DNA from: Halorubrum sp. PV6
GTDB lineage: Archaea > Halobacteriota > Halobacteria > Halobacteriales > Haloferacaceae
Assembly: GCF_003990725.2 (NCBI RefSeq)
Contig: NZ_CP030064.1
Span: forward strand, 2,666,001-2,730,000
DNA length: 64,000 nucleotides
Direction of reading: 5' to 3'
Below are positions 25,910 through 35,055 of the stretch, in pieces. Position 1 is the first letter of the stretch. Each line of letters starts with the position of its first letter. The notes below the pieces were generated by a model. It saw nothing but the letters and a program-made list of their open reading frames with translations. It was not told the DNA's origin and made no database searches. The position numbers were made by a program, and so were the translations under genes.

Positions 25910-27709
25910 ATGAGTTCGGTTCCCGAGCGGTCCGACATCGACGCGGCGTATAAATGGGATCTCCAGGACATCTACGCGAGCGACGAGGCGTGGGAGACCG
26001 CGTTCGAAGCCGTCTCGGAGCGCGTCGAAGAGGTGGCCGACTACGAGGGCCGCGTCACCGACGACGCCGCCACCCTCCTCGAACTGCTGGAACTGCGCGA
26101 GGACATCTTCCGTGACCTCCAGCAGGTGATGACGTACGCCCAACTCCGGAGCGCCGAGGACACTCGAAACCAGGAGTATCAGGCGATGTCGGCGCGAGCC
26201 TCCGCGCTCGGCTCCGAGGCATCGAGTGCGATCTCCTATCTCGAACCGGAGCTGCAGTCGCTCACCGAGGCCGACGTTGCCTCATTTATCGACGACGAGC
26301 CGGAACTCGCCGCGTACGACCACTACCTCGACGACGTGTTGCGGATGAAAGACCACACGCGCTCGGCCGAAGTGGAGGCGGTCCTCGCGGATCTCTCGGA
26401 GGTCACCGACGCGCCGAGCGAGATCTACTCGATGCTGACGAACGCCGACATGACCTACGGCGTCGTCGAGGACCCCGACGGCGACGAAGTAGAGATCACG
26501 CAGTCGAACTTCACGAAGCTCCAGACGAACCCGGACCGGGAGTTCCGCCGCCGGGTTCACGAGACGTTTTACGACGAGTGGGAGGGGGTTCGCAACACGG
26601 TCGGTACGTCGCTTAAAAAGGCGGTCCGGAAGCACGCGACTGACGCCGAGATCCGCGGCTACGACTCCGCCCGCGCGGCCGCGCTCGACGGGTCGAACGT
26701 TCCGGTGGAGGTGTACGACACGCTCGTCGAGACCGTCGACGAGAACCTCGGCGTGCTCCACCGCCACGCCGACCTGAAGGCGCGGGCGCTCGGCGTCGAC
26801 CAGTTGGAGAGCCACGACTTGTACATGTCGCTGACAGGCGATCAGGGGCCGGACGTCGAGTACGAGCAGGCCCGCGAGTGGGTGATCGAGGCGGTCGCGC
26901 CGCTCGGCGAGGCGTACCAAGAGCGGATGGCCGAGGGGCTCGACTCGCGGTGGGTGGACGTCTACGAGAACCGGGGGAAACGCTCCGGGGCGTTCTCGTC
27001 GGGCACGTACGACACCCAGCCGTTCATCATGATGAACTACCAGGACGACATCGCCTCGATGTACACGCTGGCCCACGAGCTCGGCCACTCGATGCACTCG
27101 GAGCTGGCCGGCGACGCCCAGCCGTGGCACGACGCGAGCTACGATATCTTCGTCGCGGAGATCGCCTCCACGGTCAACGAGACGCTCCTCACCCACCACC
27201 TGCTCGACACGGTGGAAGACGACGAGTTGCGCACCCACATCCTCGACGAGTACCTCGAACGCTTCCGGTCGACGCTCTTCCGGCAGACGATGTTCGCGAC
27301 GTTCGAACAGCAGATTCACGAGCGCGTGGAGGCCGGCGACGCGCTCACCCCCGACGCCTTCGACGAGATATACGCCGACCTGAAAGGCGACTACTACGCG
27401 CCCGCCGACCTGACGGGCGGCGTCGAGCGCGAGTGGCAGCGGATTCCGCACTTCTACTACAACTTCTACGTCTACCAGTACGCGACCGGCATCTCCGCGG
27501 CCGCCGCCATCGTCGAGCGCGTCTTAGACGAGGGCGAACCCGCGGCCGCCGACTACCGCGAGATGCTGGCCGCGGGCGGCTCCGACTACCCCCTCGACGT
27601 GGTGGAACTGGCCGGGATCGACATGGCCTCGCCCGAGCCGATCGAGTCGGCGGTCGGGATCTACGACGACTACCTCGGCGAGATCGCGTCGCTGCTCGAT
27701 CTGGCGTAG
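25910..27709 (+). CDS. pepF: Oligoendopeptidase F (M3B)
   Basis: 599 residues. The zinc motif is LAHELGHSMHSEL (HExxH near residues 388-392), with the third ligand Glu in FVAEIASTVNETLL about 25 residues later. IPHFYYNFYVYQYATGISAA is the C-terminal substrate-cleft signature. This cytoplasmic metallopeptidase trims short peptides of about 5-20 residues. The length and motifs are typical, and nothing looks damaged. A TATA-like gtttatacc lies at 25868-25876, giving a leader of about 10 nt. Confidence 0.95.
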   Translation: MSSVPERSDIDAAYKWDLQDIYASDEAWETAFEAVSERVEEVADYEGRVTDDAATLLELLELREDIFRDLQQVMTYAQLRSAEDTRNQEYQAMSARASALGSEASSAISYLEPELQSLTEADVASFIDDEPELAAYDHYLDDVLRMKDHTRSAEVEAVLADLSEVTDAPSEIYSMLTNADMTYGVVEDPDGDEVEITQSNFTKLQTNPDREFRRRVHETFYDEWEGVRNTVGTSLKKAVRKHATDAEIRGYDSARAAALDGSNVPVEVYDTLVETVDENLGVLHRHADLKARALGVDQLESHDLYMSLTGDQGPDVEYEQAREWVIEAVAPLGEAYQERMAEGLDSRWVDVYENRGKRSGAFSSGTYDTQPFIMMNYQDDIASMYTLAHELGHSMHSELAGDAQPWHDASYDIFVAEIASTVNETLLTHHLLDTVEDDELRTHILDEYLERFRSTLFRQTMFATFEQQIHERVEAGDALTPDAFDEIYADLKGDYYAPADLTGGVEREWQRIPHFYYNFYVYQYATGISAAAAIVERVLDEGEPAAADYREMLAAGGSDYPLDVVELAGIDMASPEPIESAVGIYDDYLGEIASLLDLA

Positions 27710-27734
27710 CCGCGTCACGGTCGCGTGCGGCCGG

Positions 27735-29132
27735 TCACTCCTCGGGTTCTTCGTGTGCCGGCGCGACCCGCTCCGATCGGACTGTCCCCTCCCCGTCGCC
27801 GTTAAAGTGCCTCGCGAGGGCGCCGGTGCGGTCGGTGCGCGAGCGGGCGTACGCGAGGTACCAGAGGGCGCTGCCGACGCTGATGCCGACGGCGCCGACG
27901 ATCGAGAGCCACCCCATCTGGACGATCAGAACCCCGCCGCCGACCACGCCGAGGATCTGCACGAACGGGTAGCCGGGAGCGACGAACTCTGGGTCGTAAA
28001 AGTCGAAGCCGGTCTCCCGGAAGACGATCACGGAGACGTTCTCTAAGGAGAACACGAGGATGAGGAAGGCGCTGGCCAGTTTCGCGAGGTTGACCACCGG
28101 CACGAACGCGATGAGCGCGAGCAACACCGCGCCGGTCGCGAGGACGGCGTTCGCCGGCGTGAGGAACCGGGGGTTGATCCGCCCGATCCGGTCGGGGAGG
28201 AGCGAGTCGCGGCTCATCGCGAGCAGGAACCGAGACGTGCCCAACACGCCGGCGTTCGCCATGCTGGTGAGCGCGAGGACGGCCGTGATCGCGACGAGCG
28301 TGACGCCGACCCCGCCGAACACCTGTCCGGCGCCGTCCGCCATCGGCGTGAGCGACGTGCCGCCGTCCGGCCCGCTGCTGACGAGGGTGTCCGCCGGGAC
28401 GATACCGACGACGACGCCCACGACCGCGGTGTAGATGACCATCATCACGCCGATGGAGATGAGCATCGCGCGGGGGATGTTCCGGCCGGGGTCGGTGATC
28501 TCCTCGGCGACGGAGGCGACCTCCCCGATCCCGGCGTACGAGACGAAGACGAACGCGGTCGCGGTGGCGATGCCGCCGAGCCCGTGGGTGGTAAACGGCG
28601 CGTACTGGGTCGCGGCCGACGGGCCGACCCCGCCGACGACGTAGGCGCCGAGGACGAGGACGACGAACGTGACCAAGATCCCCTGCACCTGGCCGCTCTT
28701 TTCGGTGCCGACGATGTTGAGCAGGATGACGACGGCCCCGAGCGCGAGCGCGACGACCTTGACGAGGCCCGACGGAATGCTCACGAGGAGGAGCAGGTAC
28801 GCGCCGAGGCCGACGAGCGCGAATGCACTTTTAAACACGAGCGAGAACCAGACGCCCATTCCGGCGATGGTGCCGAAGAGCGGGCCCATCGCACGATCGA
28901 TATAAATGTACGTGCCGCCGTCTTCGGGCATCGCCGTCGCCATCTCGGCCTTCGAGAGCGCGTTCGGGAGGACGACGACCCCGGCCAGCAGGTACGCGAG
29001 GATGATCGCCGGCCCGGCCTTCTCGTAGCCGACGGCGGGGAGAACGAAGATGCCGCCGCCGATCATCGCACCCATGCTCAGCGTCACCGCCGAGTAGAGC
29101 CCCAGATCTCGGTTGAGGTCTCCGTCTGCCAT
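27735..29132 (-). CDS. APC-family amino-acid permease without UspA domain
   Basis: 465 residues, about 12 membrane helices. The first helix has MGAMIGGGIFVLPAVGYEKAG, the APC substrate-site glycine motif. The helix 6 region shows FVFVSYAGIGEVASVAEEIT and helix 8 has SMANAGVLGTSRFLLAMSRD, both typical of the CAT/ApcT-like branch. A short cytoplasmic tail ends in acidic residues. It probably imports an amino acid or polyamine by proton or sodium coupling. Two perfect dyads lie upstream (29180-29192 and 29209-29225), suggesting repressor control. Unlike the permease at 32299, it lacks UspA domains. Confidence 0.9.
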   Translation of the reverse strand: MADGDLNRDLGLYSAVTLSMGAMIGGGIFVLPAVGYEKAGPAIILAYLLAGVVVLPNALSKAEMATAMPEDGGTYIYIDRAMGPLFGTIAGMGVWFSLVFKSAFALVGLGAYLLLLVSIPSGLVKVVALALGAVVILLNIVGTEKSGQVQGILVTFVVLVLGAYVVGGVGPSAATQYAPFTTHGLGGIATATAFVFVSYAGIGEVASVAEEITDPGRNIPRAMLISIGVMMVIYTAVVGVVVGIVPADTLVSSGPDGGTSLTPMADGAGQVFGGVGVTLVAITAVLALTSMANAGVLGTSRFLLAMSRDSLLPDRIGRINPRFLTPANAVLATGAVLLALIAFVPVVNLAKLASAFLILVFSLENVSVIVFRETGFDFYDPEFVAPGYPFVQILGVVGGGVLIVQMGWLSIVGAVGISVGSALWYLAYARSRTDRTGALARHFNGDGEGTVRSERVAPAHEEPEE

Positions 29133-29179
29133 TGTGCGAATATTGTGACGAATACAGTTAGGTCTTCGTAATCAGTAAT

Positions 29180-29192
29180 ATACGGGCCGTAT
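29180..29192. promoter_or_regulatory. 13-bp dyad upstream of APC permease
   Basis: atacgg-g-ccgtat, six-base arms around one base, lies about 48 nt upstream of the permease start. It is part of an A/T-rich control region. Confidence 0.4.
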
Positions 29193-29208
29193 TTTTCAGA
29201 TACGCCGA

Positions 29209-29225
29209 CATACAACAGTTGTATG
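29209..29225. promoter_or_regulatory. Perfect 17-bp palindrome, candidate operator
   Basis: catacaac-a-gttgtatg: eight-base arms are exact complements around a central A. It lies 77-93 nt upstream of the APC permease (minus) and about 125 nt upstream of the TPR gene (plus), so it could control either. The binding protein is unknown. Confidence 0.5.
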
Positions 29226-29350
29226 ATAGGTAGCGATCCGGACGCGGCCCCGATGCGCCGAGCGGCGTCGCCGCGCTCGGCCCGTGAGCCGCGCGATGCG
29301 ACGACCCGCCGACGCAACCCTTACGCCTCGTGACCGTCAAAACCGGGTAT

Positions 29351-30235
29351 ATGACCGACGAACGCGACGGCGACCGCCACGAGTTCTCCGCCGGGCAGGG
29401 CGTCGACGCCGACTACGAGGAGTTCACCCTCGACCCCGAGGAGATCGACGCCGACCCCAACACGGTCGACCCCGTCGACTCCCGCGTCCTCACCGACATC
29501 ATGGACAAGCGAAACGTCGAGAGCGACGCGGTCGACGTCGAGCGACTGGTCGACGTGGGGCTGTCGTACATGGGCATCAACCGCTTCGAGGAGGCGACGG
29601 AGACGTTCGAGCGCGCCGCGAGTTTCGCCGACGAGGACTCGCTGGAGGCCCAGGAGGCGTGGGTGAACAAGGGCGCTGCACACGCACAGCTGGAGGAGTT
29701 CGATCAGGCCATCGGCGCCTACCAGGAGGCGCTGCGCATCGACGAGGACTCCGAGCACGCGGCGACCGCCGAGACCAACCTCGCGTACGCGCTCTGGGAG
29801 TCGGGGCGCAGCGAGCAGGCGCTCGAACACGCCGAACGCGCCGTCGAGGCCGACCCGCGCTTCGCGGAAGCGTGGTACAACCGCGGGTTCCTGCTGGTCG
29901 AGCGCGGCCTCGCCGAGGACGCCGTGAGCTGTTTCGACAACGCGATCCGACTCGGCTACCGGAGCGCGGACGTGTTAGAGGAGAAGGCGCGCGCGCTGGA
30001 GGAGGCGGGCGAACACGAGCAGGCCGAGGAGGTCGCCGACCGCGCCGACGAGATGCGCCGCGAGGCCGAAGAGCAGATGGTCGAAGAACAGACCGGCCAG
30101 GCGCCCGGACCGGGCGGTCGACCCGGCGCCGGCGGACAGCCCGGTGCCGGCGGTCGCGGCGGTCGCGGCGGGCAGGGCGGCACGCGCGAGGAGCCGGAGC
30201 GAGAGCTCCAGGGCGAGGGGCCAGAGGGCTTTTAA
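29351..30235 (+). CDS. TPR-repeat protein with Gly-rich tail
   Basis: 294 residues from ATG 29351. Tetratricopeptide repeats span about 70-230, with clear A-helix/B-helix pairs such as VDVGLSYMGINRFEEATETF and AWYNRGFLLVERGLAEDAVS. A charged helix (EEVADRADEMRREAEEQ) follows, then a Gly/Pro/Arg-rich tail (GGRGGRGGQGG). It is a protein-binding scaffold with no catalytic domain. The stop is followed at once by the ATG of the DUF424 gene (taaatg), so the two are co-transcribed. The partner is not known. Confidence 0.85.
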   Translation: MTDERDGDRHEFSAGQGVDADYEEFTLDPEEIDADPNTVDPVDSRVLTDIMDKRNVESDAVDVERLVDVGLSYMGINRFEEATETFERAASFADEDSLEAQEAWVNKGAAHAQLEEFDQAIGAYQEALRIDEDSEHAATAETNLAYALWESGRSEQALEHAERAVEADPRFAEAWYNRGFLLVERGLAEDAVSCFDNAIRLGYRSADVLEEKARALEEAGEHEQAEEVADRADEMRREAEEQMVEEQTGQAPGPGGRPGAGGQPGAGGRGGRGGQGGTREEPERELQGEGPEGF

Positions 30236-30535
30236 ATGCTCCTCCGCGAGCGCGACACCGCCGAGGGGCGGCTCGTCTCCGTCTGCGACGCCGACTGTCT
30301 CGGGGAGACCTACGACAACGGCCGAGCGACGATCACGGTGAGCGAGGAGTTCTACGGGGGCGAGGAGGCAGTGGAGGCGACCGCCGAGGAGGTCGTCGCG
30401 GGGCTCGGCCGCGCGCAGGTCGCGAACATCGTCGGCACGGAGGCCGTCGGCGTCGCCGTCGAGGCCGGCCTCGTCGACGAGGAGGCCGTCTTGGAGTTCG
30501 ACGAGACCCGACACGCACAACTGCTCTGGCTGTGA
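30236..30535 (+). CDS. DUF424 family protein
   Basis: 99 residues starting MLLRERDTAEGRLVSVCD. The conserved segments are CDADCLGETYDNG and the centre QVANIVGTEAVGVAVEAGLV, which mark archaeal DUF424. The family is widespread in archaea. Its function is not well defined; some members are reported as ribosome-associated, which I cannot verify here. It starts directly on the TPR stop codon and lies 18 nt before the next gene, giving a three-gene operon. Confidence 0.85.
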   Translation: MLLRERDTAEGRLVSVCDADCLGETYDNGRATITVSEEFYGGEEAVEATAEEVVAGLGRAQVANIVGTEAVGVAVEAGLVDEEAVLEFDETRHAQLLWL

Positions 30536-30553
30536 GGGGTCGGTGATGAGACG

Positions 30554-30862
30554 ATGAAGCGACTCACGAGAGCCGAGTTGGCAGAGCGCGTGGGACCGCG
30601 GCCGCCCTCGGACGCGTTCTGGAGCCGAGTTATCGCGGCCGAACGCGGGACGATTAGCGTCGGCCCGGCGGTCACCGGCGACACGGATCGTCGGGCCAGG
30701 GAGAACCGGCGACGGCGCGGCGAGTCCGGCGACGACGGGCCGCTCTCGCCCGGCGACATGATCGACGTGGGCGAGGAGTCGTTCGTCGTCGTCGGGGTCG
30801 AAGAGACGAAGCCGGGCGGCCGGCGGTATCAGATCGAGTTAGTCGAGCCGCGACGGACCTGA
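30554..30862 (+). CDS. Conserved small haloarchaeal protein (102 aa)
   Basis: 102 residues, beginning MKRLTRAELAERVGPRPPSD. The basic middle (DRRARENRRRRGES) is probably disordered. The end, SPGDMIDVGEESFVVVGVEE followed by GGRRYQIELVEPRR, reads as a small beta barrel (SH3-like), possibly nucleic-acid binding. I do not recognise the family. It is the last gene of the TPR-DUF424 operon and converges with the aminotransferase. Confidence 0.65.
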   Translation: MKRLTRAELAERVGPRPPSDAFWSRVIAAERGTISVGPAVTGDTDRRARENRRRRGESGDDGPLSPGDMIDVGEESFVVVGVEETKPGGRRYQIELVEPRRT

Positions 30863-30884
30863 GCGCGTCGGGGAGTCGGCCGCG

Positions 30885-32003
30885 TTACAGCCCGGCGACG
30901 TCCTCGATGGCGTCGGTGAGTTCCTTCACGCTCTCGACGGTGTGTTCGCCCATGTGACCGATGCGGAACGTCTCCTCGGCGATGTCGCCGTAGCCGTTCG
31001 AGAAGGCCATGTCGTACTCCTCGCTGACTTCTTCGATGGTCGCGGCGACGTCGATACCCTGCGTGTTCTCGATGCAGGCGACGGTCTGCGACTCGTACCC
31101 CTCCTCGGGGAACATCGCGAAGTGCTCGTCGGCCCAGTCGTGGACGTACTCCATCATCTCGCGGTGACGCTCGTCGCGGGCGCGGTGGCCCTCGTCGAGC
31201 ATGTGTTTCATCTGCTGGCGGTACGCTAACATGATCGGGATGGCGGGCGTCGAGTGCGTCTGCCCCTTGCGGTCGTAGTAGTCGATGGCCCGGCGGAAGC
31301 CGCCGTACCACGAGGAGTCGCCCTTCTCGACCTCGCGGTCGTAGGCGTCGTCGCTGACGACACAGACCGCGAGCCCCGGCGGCATCGCGAACGCCTTCTG
31401 GGTGGACGCGAAGATGACGTCGATGTCGTGTTCGTCGATGTCGACGTAGTCGCCGCCGAGCGACGAGACGGCGTCGACGGCGAAGTAGGTGTCCGGGTAC
31501 TCCGCGATGACGTCGCCCATCTCCTCGATGGGGTTGCGGACGCCGGTCGAACTCTCGTTCATGACGCCCGCGACCATGTCGTACCCCTCGTCGCTGGTTT
31601 CGAGGGCCTCGCGGATATCCTCGGGCTTGACGGCCTCGCCCCACTCGTACTCCAGGCGAGTGACGTCCTTGCCGAGGCGCTCGGCGACGTTGGCGAAGCG
31701 CTCGCTGAAGCTGCCGCAGGTCGGCACTAAGACGCGTTCGTCGACGAGGTTCAGCGTCGACGCCTCCCAGAACTCCGTGCCGGAGGCGGTGAGGATGATC
31801 ACGTCGTTGTCGGTGCCGAGGAACGTCTTCGTGTCCTCGACGATGGTCGTGTACAGGTCGGTCATCCGGTCCATCCGGTGGCCGAACGTCGACTCGGTCA
31901 TCGCCTCGATTACGTCCTCGCGGACCTCGGTCGGACCGGGAATGTACAGCGTCTTGTCGTCGTAGTCGTCGCGGTATTCGCGTTTCTTCGTCACGGGATC
32001 CAC
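30885..32003 (-). CDS. Class V aminotransferase (alanine/serine-glyoxylate type)
   Basis: 372 residues from GTG 32003; GTG 31994 is an alternative that would fit the common MTKKREYRDDY start. The opening YIPGPTEVREDVIEAM and ASGTEFWEAS (substrate/PLP loop) are characteristic. FAVDAVSSLGG holds the pyridine-binding Asp, and the PLP lysine is in FASTQKAFAMPPGLA. The family exchanges amino groups between serine or alanine and glyoxylate, pyruvate or other keto acids. With serA and serB also in the window, a role in serine/glycine balance is possible but not shown. Confidence 0.88.
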   Translation of the reverse strand: MDPVTKKREYRDDYDDKTLYIPGPTEVREDVIEAMTESTFGHRMDRMTDLYTTIVEDTKTFLGTDNDVIILTASGTEFWEASTLNLVDERVLVPTCGSFSERFANVAERLGKDVTRLEYEWGEAVKPEDIREALETSDEGYDMVAGVMNESSTGVRNPIEEMGDVIAEYPDTYFAVDAVSSLGGDYVDIDEHDIDVIFASTQKAFAMPPGLAVCVVSDDAYDREVEKGDSSWYGGFRRAIDYYDRKGQTHSTPAIPIMLAYRQQMKHMLDEGHRARDERHREMMEYVHDWADEHFAMFPEEGYESQTVACIENTQGIDVAATIEEVSEEYDMAFSNGYGDIAEETFRIGHMGEHTVESVKELTDAIEDVAGL

Positions 32004-32224
32004 CTGTTGGATCGTATCGAGACGCGAGCGGGTATGGTCCTTGTGATATGTTCGAACGCCACGGCGTCTGTCGCCGTCGCCGCGGGGCCGGGCGGCGGGG
32101 CGGTGATTCGCGAGCGCGCCGGCGAGCCGGACCGGGTTTAAACCGCGCGCCGGGGGAAGCGACGCGCCGCCGTTCCGGAGGGCCGACGAGTTCCGGAGAC
32201 GGGACCGTTACACGGATCAGCCGG
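32004..32224. other. Divergent spacer between aminotransferase and permease leader ORF
   Basis: About 220 bp without a supported gene. A weak gatacgatcc box near 32011-32020 may serve the aminotransferase on the minus strand. An isolated gtttaaac sits at 32135-32142. Confidence 0.4.
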
Positions 32225-32232
32225 CTTTATAC
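32225..32232 (+). promoter_or_regulatory. TATA box placed for the leader mini-ORF
   Basis: ctttatac is centred 26-27 nt before ATG 32255 but 70 nt before the permease GTG. This puts the transcript start at the mini-ORF. Confidence 0.6.
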
Positions 32233-32254
32233 GAACGGACGAGAGAAGAACGGT

Positions 32255-32302
32255 ATGAGATACGCCCGAAGAGTACCAACCGTCCGAGGTGGCCCGCCGT
32301 GA
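32255..32302 (+). CDS. 15-residue leader peptide ORF, coupled to the APC-UspA permease
   Basis: ATG 32255 encodes [15 protein letters not shown] and stops with TGA at 32300-32302. This stop overlaps the GTG start of the permease in a gtga pair. A TATA box 26-27 nt upstream puts the transcript start at this ATG. The mini-ORF would then be translated leaderlessly and the permease would be reached by termination-reinitiation. The peptide holds four Arg, so it could sense arginine supply; that is speculation. Alternatively the permease start is elsewhere. Confidence 0.45.
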   Translation: MRYARRVPTVRGGPP

Positions 32303-34671
32303 GCGGGGACGAGGAACTGGCGAAAGACCTCGGCCCGCTCGCGGCGCTGACGATCGGGATCGGGACGATGATCGGCGCCGGGATCTTCGTGTTGCCCGGC
32401 ACCGCGGTCGCCCGCGCCGGCCCGCTCGCGGCGTTCACGTTCGTTCTCGGCGGCGTGATCGCCTTATTCACCGCGCTGTCGGCCTCCGAACTCGGCACCG
32501 CGATGCCGAAGTCGGGCGGCGCCTACTTCTACGTCAACCGCGCTTTGGGGCCGATGTTCGGCTCCGTCGCGGGGTGGGCGAACTGGCTCGGGCTCGCGTT
32601 CGCGTCCGCCTTTTATATGTACGGCTTCGGGGAGTACGTCAACGCGCTCCTCGGGCTCGGCCCGATCGGCCTCGGGCCGCTGACGCTGGAGGCGGCACAG
32701 GTGATCGGGCTCGCCGGCGCCCTCCTCTTTATCGCGGTCAACTACTTCGGCGCGAAGGAGACCGGCGGGCTCCAGATCGTCATCGTGATGTCGCTTCTGG
32801 GGATCCTCGCCGTCTTCACCGTCGTCGGCCTGCTGAACGCCGACATGGAGTCGCTGCGACCGCTCGCGCCGCCGGGGACGACGAGCCAGGTGCTCCCGGT
32901 GACGGGGATCATCTTCGTCTCCTATCTCGGATTCGTCCAGATCACCTCGGTCGCCGAGGAGATCAAGAATCCGGGGCGGAACCTCCCGCTCGCGGTCCTC
33001 GGCTCGGTCGTGATCGTCACGCTCGTGTACGCGCTGTTCCTCGTCGTGTTGCTCGCGGCGGTCCCGAACGAGCTCGTCGCGAACAACGACACCGCCGTCG
33101 TCGACGCTGCGCGACTCCTATTCGGCAACTACGAGGTGTTCGGCTACTCGCTCGGCGCGGTCGGCGCCGGCATGCTGCTCATCGGCGGGCTGCTCGCGAC
33201 CGCCTCCTCGGCGAACGCGTCGATCCTCTCGTCGTCGCGGATCAACTTCGCGATGGGCCGCGAGAAGATCGTCACGCCGTCGCTCAACGAGATCCACGAG
33301 CGGTTCGGCACGCCGTATAAATCGATCGCGCTCACCGGCGCGCTCATCATCTTCTTCCTCGTCGCCGGCAGCGTCGAGTCGCTGTCGACGATGGGATCCG
33401 TCCTCCACCTCGTCGTCTACGGCCTGCTCAACCTCGCGCTCATCGTGATGCGCGAGTCGGAAGTCGAGGGGTACGACCCCGACTTCGAGGTCCCGCTGTA
33501 CCCCATCGTCCCGATCATCGGGACGGTGTCGTCGTTCGCGCTGATCTACTACATCGAGCCGACGATCATCCTGCTTTCGGCCGGGCTCGTCGTGTTCGCG
33601 CTGCTCTGGTACCTGCTGTACGCTCGCAACAAGGTGGAGTCGCGGGGCGTGTTGGGGGCGTGGATCCTCGACCGCTCCGACGAGCTGCCGAAAGCCGCCG
33701 TGTCGGCGGCGACGTCGGTCCAGCCGAGCGGCGACGACTACCGCGTGATGGTGCCGCTCGCGAACCCCGCGACCGAGGAACACCTGATCACGCTCGCGTC
33801 CGCCATCGCCAAGCAGCGCGACGGGACCGTCGTCGCGGTCAACATCGCGAACGTGCCGGACCAGACCTCGCTGGAGGCGGCCCGCGACCGCGGCGCCCAC
33901 GAGGCGGCACACAACTTGGTCGAAAAGGCCCGCGACGACGCCGAGACGTTCGGCGTCGACGTGGAGACCCACGTCGTGCTCTCACACCGCGTCTTCGAGG
34001 AAGTGTTCGACGCCGCGCGCACGTACGGCGCCGACATGACCGTGATGGGCTGGGGTGCGGACTCGCACGGGGCGCCGGGACGCGCCGAGTCCGCCGTCGA
34101 CGAGTTGGCGCACTCGCTGCCCTGCGACTTCCTCGTGTTCCGGGACCGCGGGTTCGACGCCTCGCGCATCCTCGTCCCGACCGCCGGCGGCCCGGCCTCC
34201 GACCTCTCGGGCGCGGTCGCGAAGATGCTGCAGGCCGAGTTCGGCAGCGAGGTCACGCTGTTACACGTCGCCGACGACGAAACGGCGGGGCGGGCGTTCC
34301 TCGGCGAGTGGGCCGAACAGCACGACCTCGGGGACGCGACCCTGCGCGTCGAGAGCGGCGACGTCGAGGCGTCCATCGAGCGCGCCGCGCGCGACGCCAC
34401 GATGCTCATCGTCGGCGCGACCGAGAAGGGCCTGCTCTCGCGGCTGGTCAGCGGAACGCTCGTGTTGGACGTGTTAAACCACGTCGAGTGCTCCGTGCTG
34501 CTCGCGGAGAAGCGCAGCGAGCGCGGCCTCTTCAGTCGGCTGTTCGGCAGCGGTGCGCGGTCGAACGACGTCGTCGACGCCGACCAGCCGCCGGCCGAGA
34601 CCGGCGTCACGACGGAGCCGTCGACGCCGGAGATAGACGGCGACGGCGACAGCGACGACGCGAAGGCGTAA
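32299..34671 (+). CDS. APC amino-acid permease fused to two UspA domains
   Basis: 790 residues from GTG 32299. Residues about 10-445 form the permease: [14 protein letters not shown] in helix 1, [19 protein letters not shown] in helix 6, and [20 protein letters not shown] in helix 8. A cytoplasmic part follows, with UspA domain 1 (about 475-615) and UspA domain 2 (about 618-735). The nucleotide loop of the second is [17 protein letters not shown], close to the GxxxGxxxxxxxGS pattern. The tail is acidic. UspA domains may let ATP or energy state control uptake. The substrate is unknown. The start overlaps a leader ORF stop. Confidence 0.88.
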   Translation: MSGDEELAKDLGPLAALTIGIGTMIGAGIFVLPGTAVARAGPLAAFTFVLGGVIALFTALSASELGTAMPKSGGAYFYVNRALGPMFGSVAGWANWLGLAFASAFYMYGFGEYVNALLGLGPIGLGPLTLEAAQVIGLAGALLFIAVNYFGAKETGGLQIVIVMSLLGILAVFTVVGLLNADMESLRPLAPPGTTSQVLPVTGIIFVSYLGFVQITSVAEEIKNPGRNLPLAVLGSVVIVTLVYALFLVVLLAAVPNELVANNDTAVVDAARLLFGNYEVFGYSLGAVGAGMLLIGGLLATASSANASILSSSRINFAMGREKIVTPSLNEIHERFGTPYKSIALTGALIIFFLVAGSVESLSTMGSVLHLVVYGLLNLALIVMRESEVEGYDPDFEVPLYPIVPIIGTVSSFALIYYIEPTIILLSAGLVVFALLWYLLYARNKVESRGVLGAWILDRSDELPKAAVSAATSVQPSGDDYRVMVPLANPATEEHLITLASAIAKQRDGTVVAVNIANVPDQTSLEAARDRGAHEAAHNLVEKARDDAETFGVDVETHVVLSHRVFEEVFDAARTYGADMTVMGWGADSHGAPGRAESAVDELAHSLPCDFLVFRDRGFDASRILVPTAGGPASDLSGAVAKMLQAEFGSEVTLLHVADDETAGRAFLGEWAEQHDLGDATLRVESGDVEASIERAARDATMLIVGATEKGLLSRLVSGTLVLDVLNHVECSVLLAEKRSERGLFSRLFGSGARSNDVVDADQPPAETGVTTEPSTPEIDGDGDSDDAKA

Positions 34672-34780
34672 CGCGGGGCCTCCCGGCCGGGCGCTGCGCT
34701 GATTCGGTCGGCGATTAGTTATCAGCGATATCGAACGTCCGGGGCGACACCCATTAGCGCGCGGAGCCGCAACTCGGCGT

Positions 34781-35038
34781 ATGGCTACGGAGTCCTGTGA
34801 CGTCTGCGAGCGGTCCGTCAGGATCGCCGGCGGAATCGGCGACCTGTGGAACTTCGCGTTCGAGTCGACGCAGGGACTGACGCTCGAACTCACCGACGGC
34901 TCGGAGTTCTTCCTCTGTTTCGAGTGTATGGAGTCGCTGCCGGACGACCACGAGCCGACCGCCGAGGACGTCGCGGACCTGAGATCTCGGACCGATCCCG
35001 TCGAGGAGGACGGGAACGACTTCTGGCACTGGGGGTGA
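34781..35038 (+). CDS. Small protein with two CxxC pairs (85 aa)
   Basis: 85 residues. CDVCERSVRIAGG near the start and FFLCFECMESL near residue 45 supply two CxxC pairs, enough for one zinc site. The tail is acidic and ends in FWHWG. A box cattagcg (34751-34758) lies about 26 nt before the ATG. I know no function. It resembles the other CxxC microproteins at 13989 and 50045 in size and layout but not in sequence. Confidence 0.7.
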   Translation: MATESCDVCERSVRIAGGIGDLWNFAFESTQGLTLELTDGSEFFLCFECMESLPDDHEPTAEDVADLRSRTDPVEEDGNDFWHWG

Positions 35039-35055
35039 ACGCCGGCCGGCGACGC

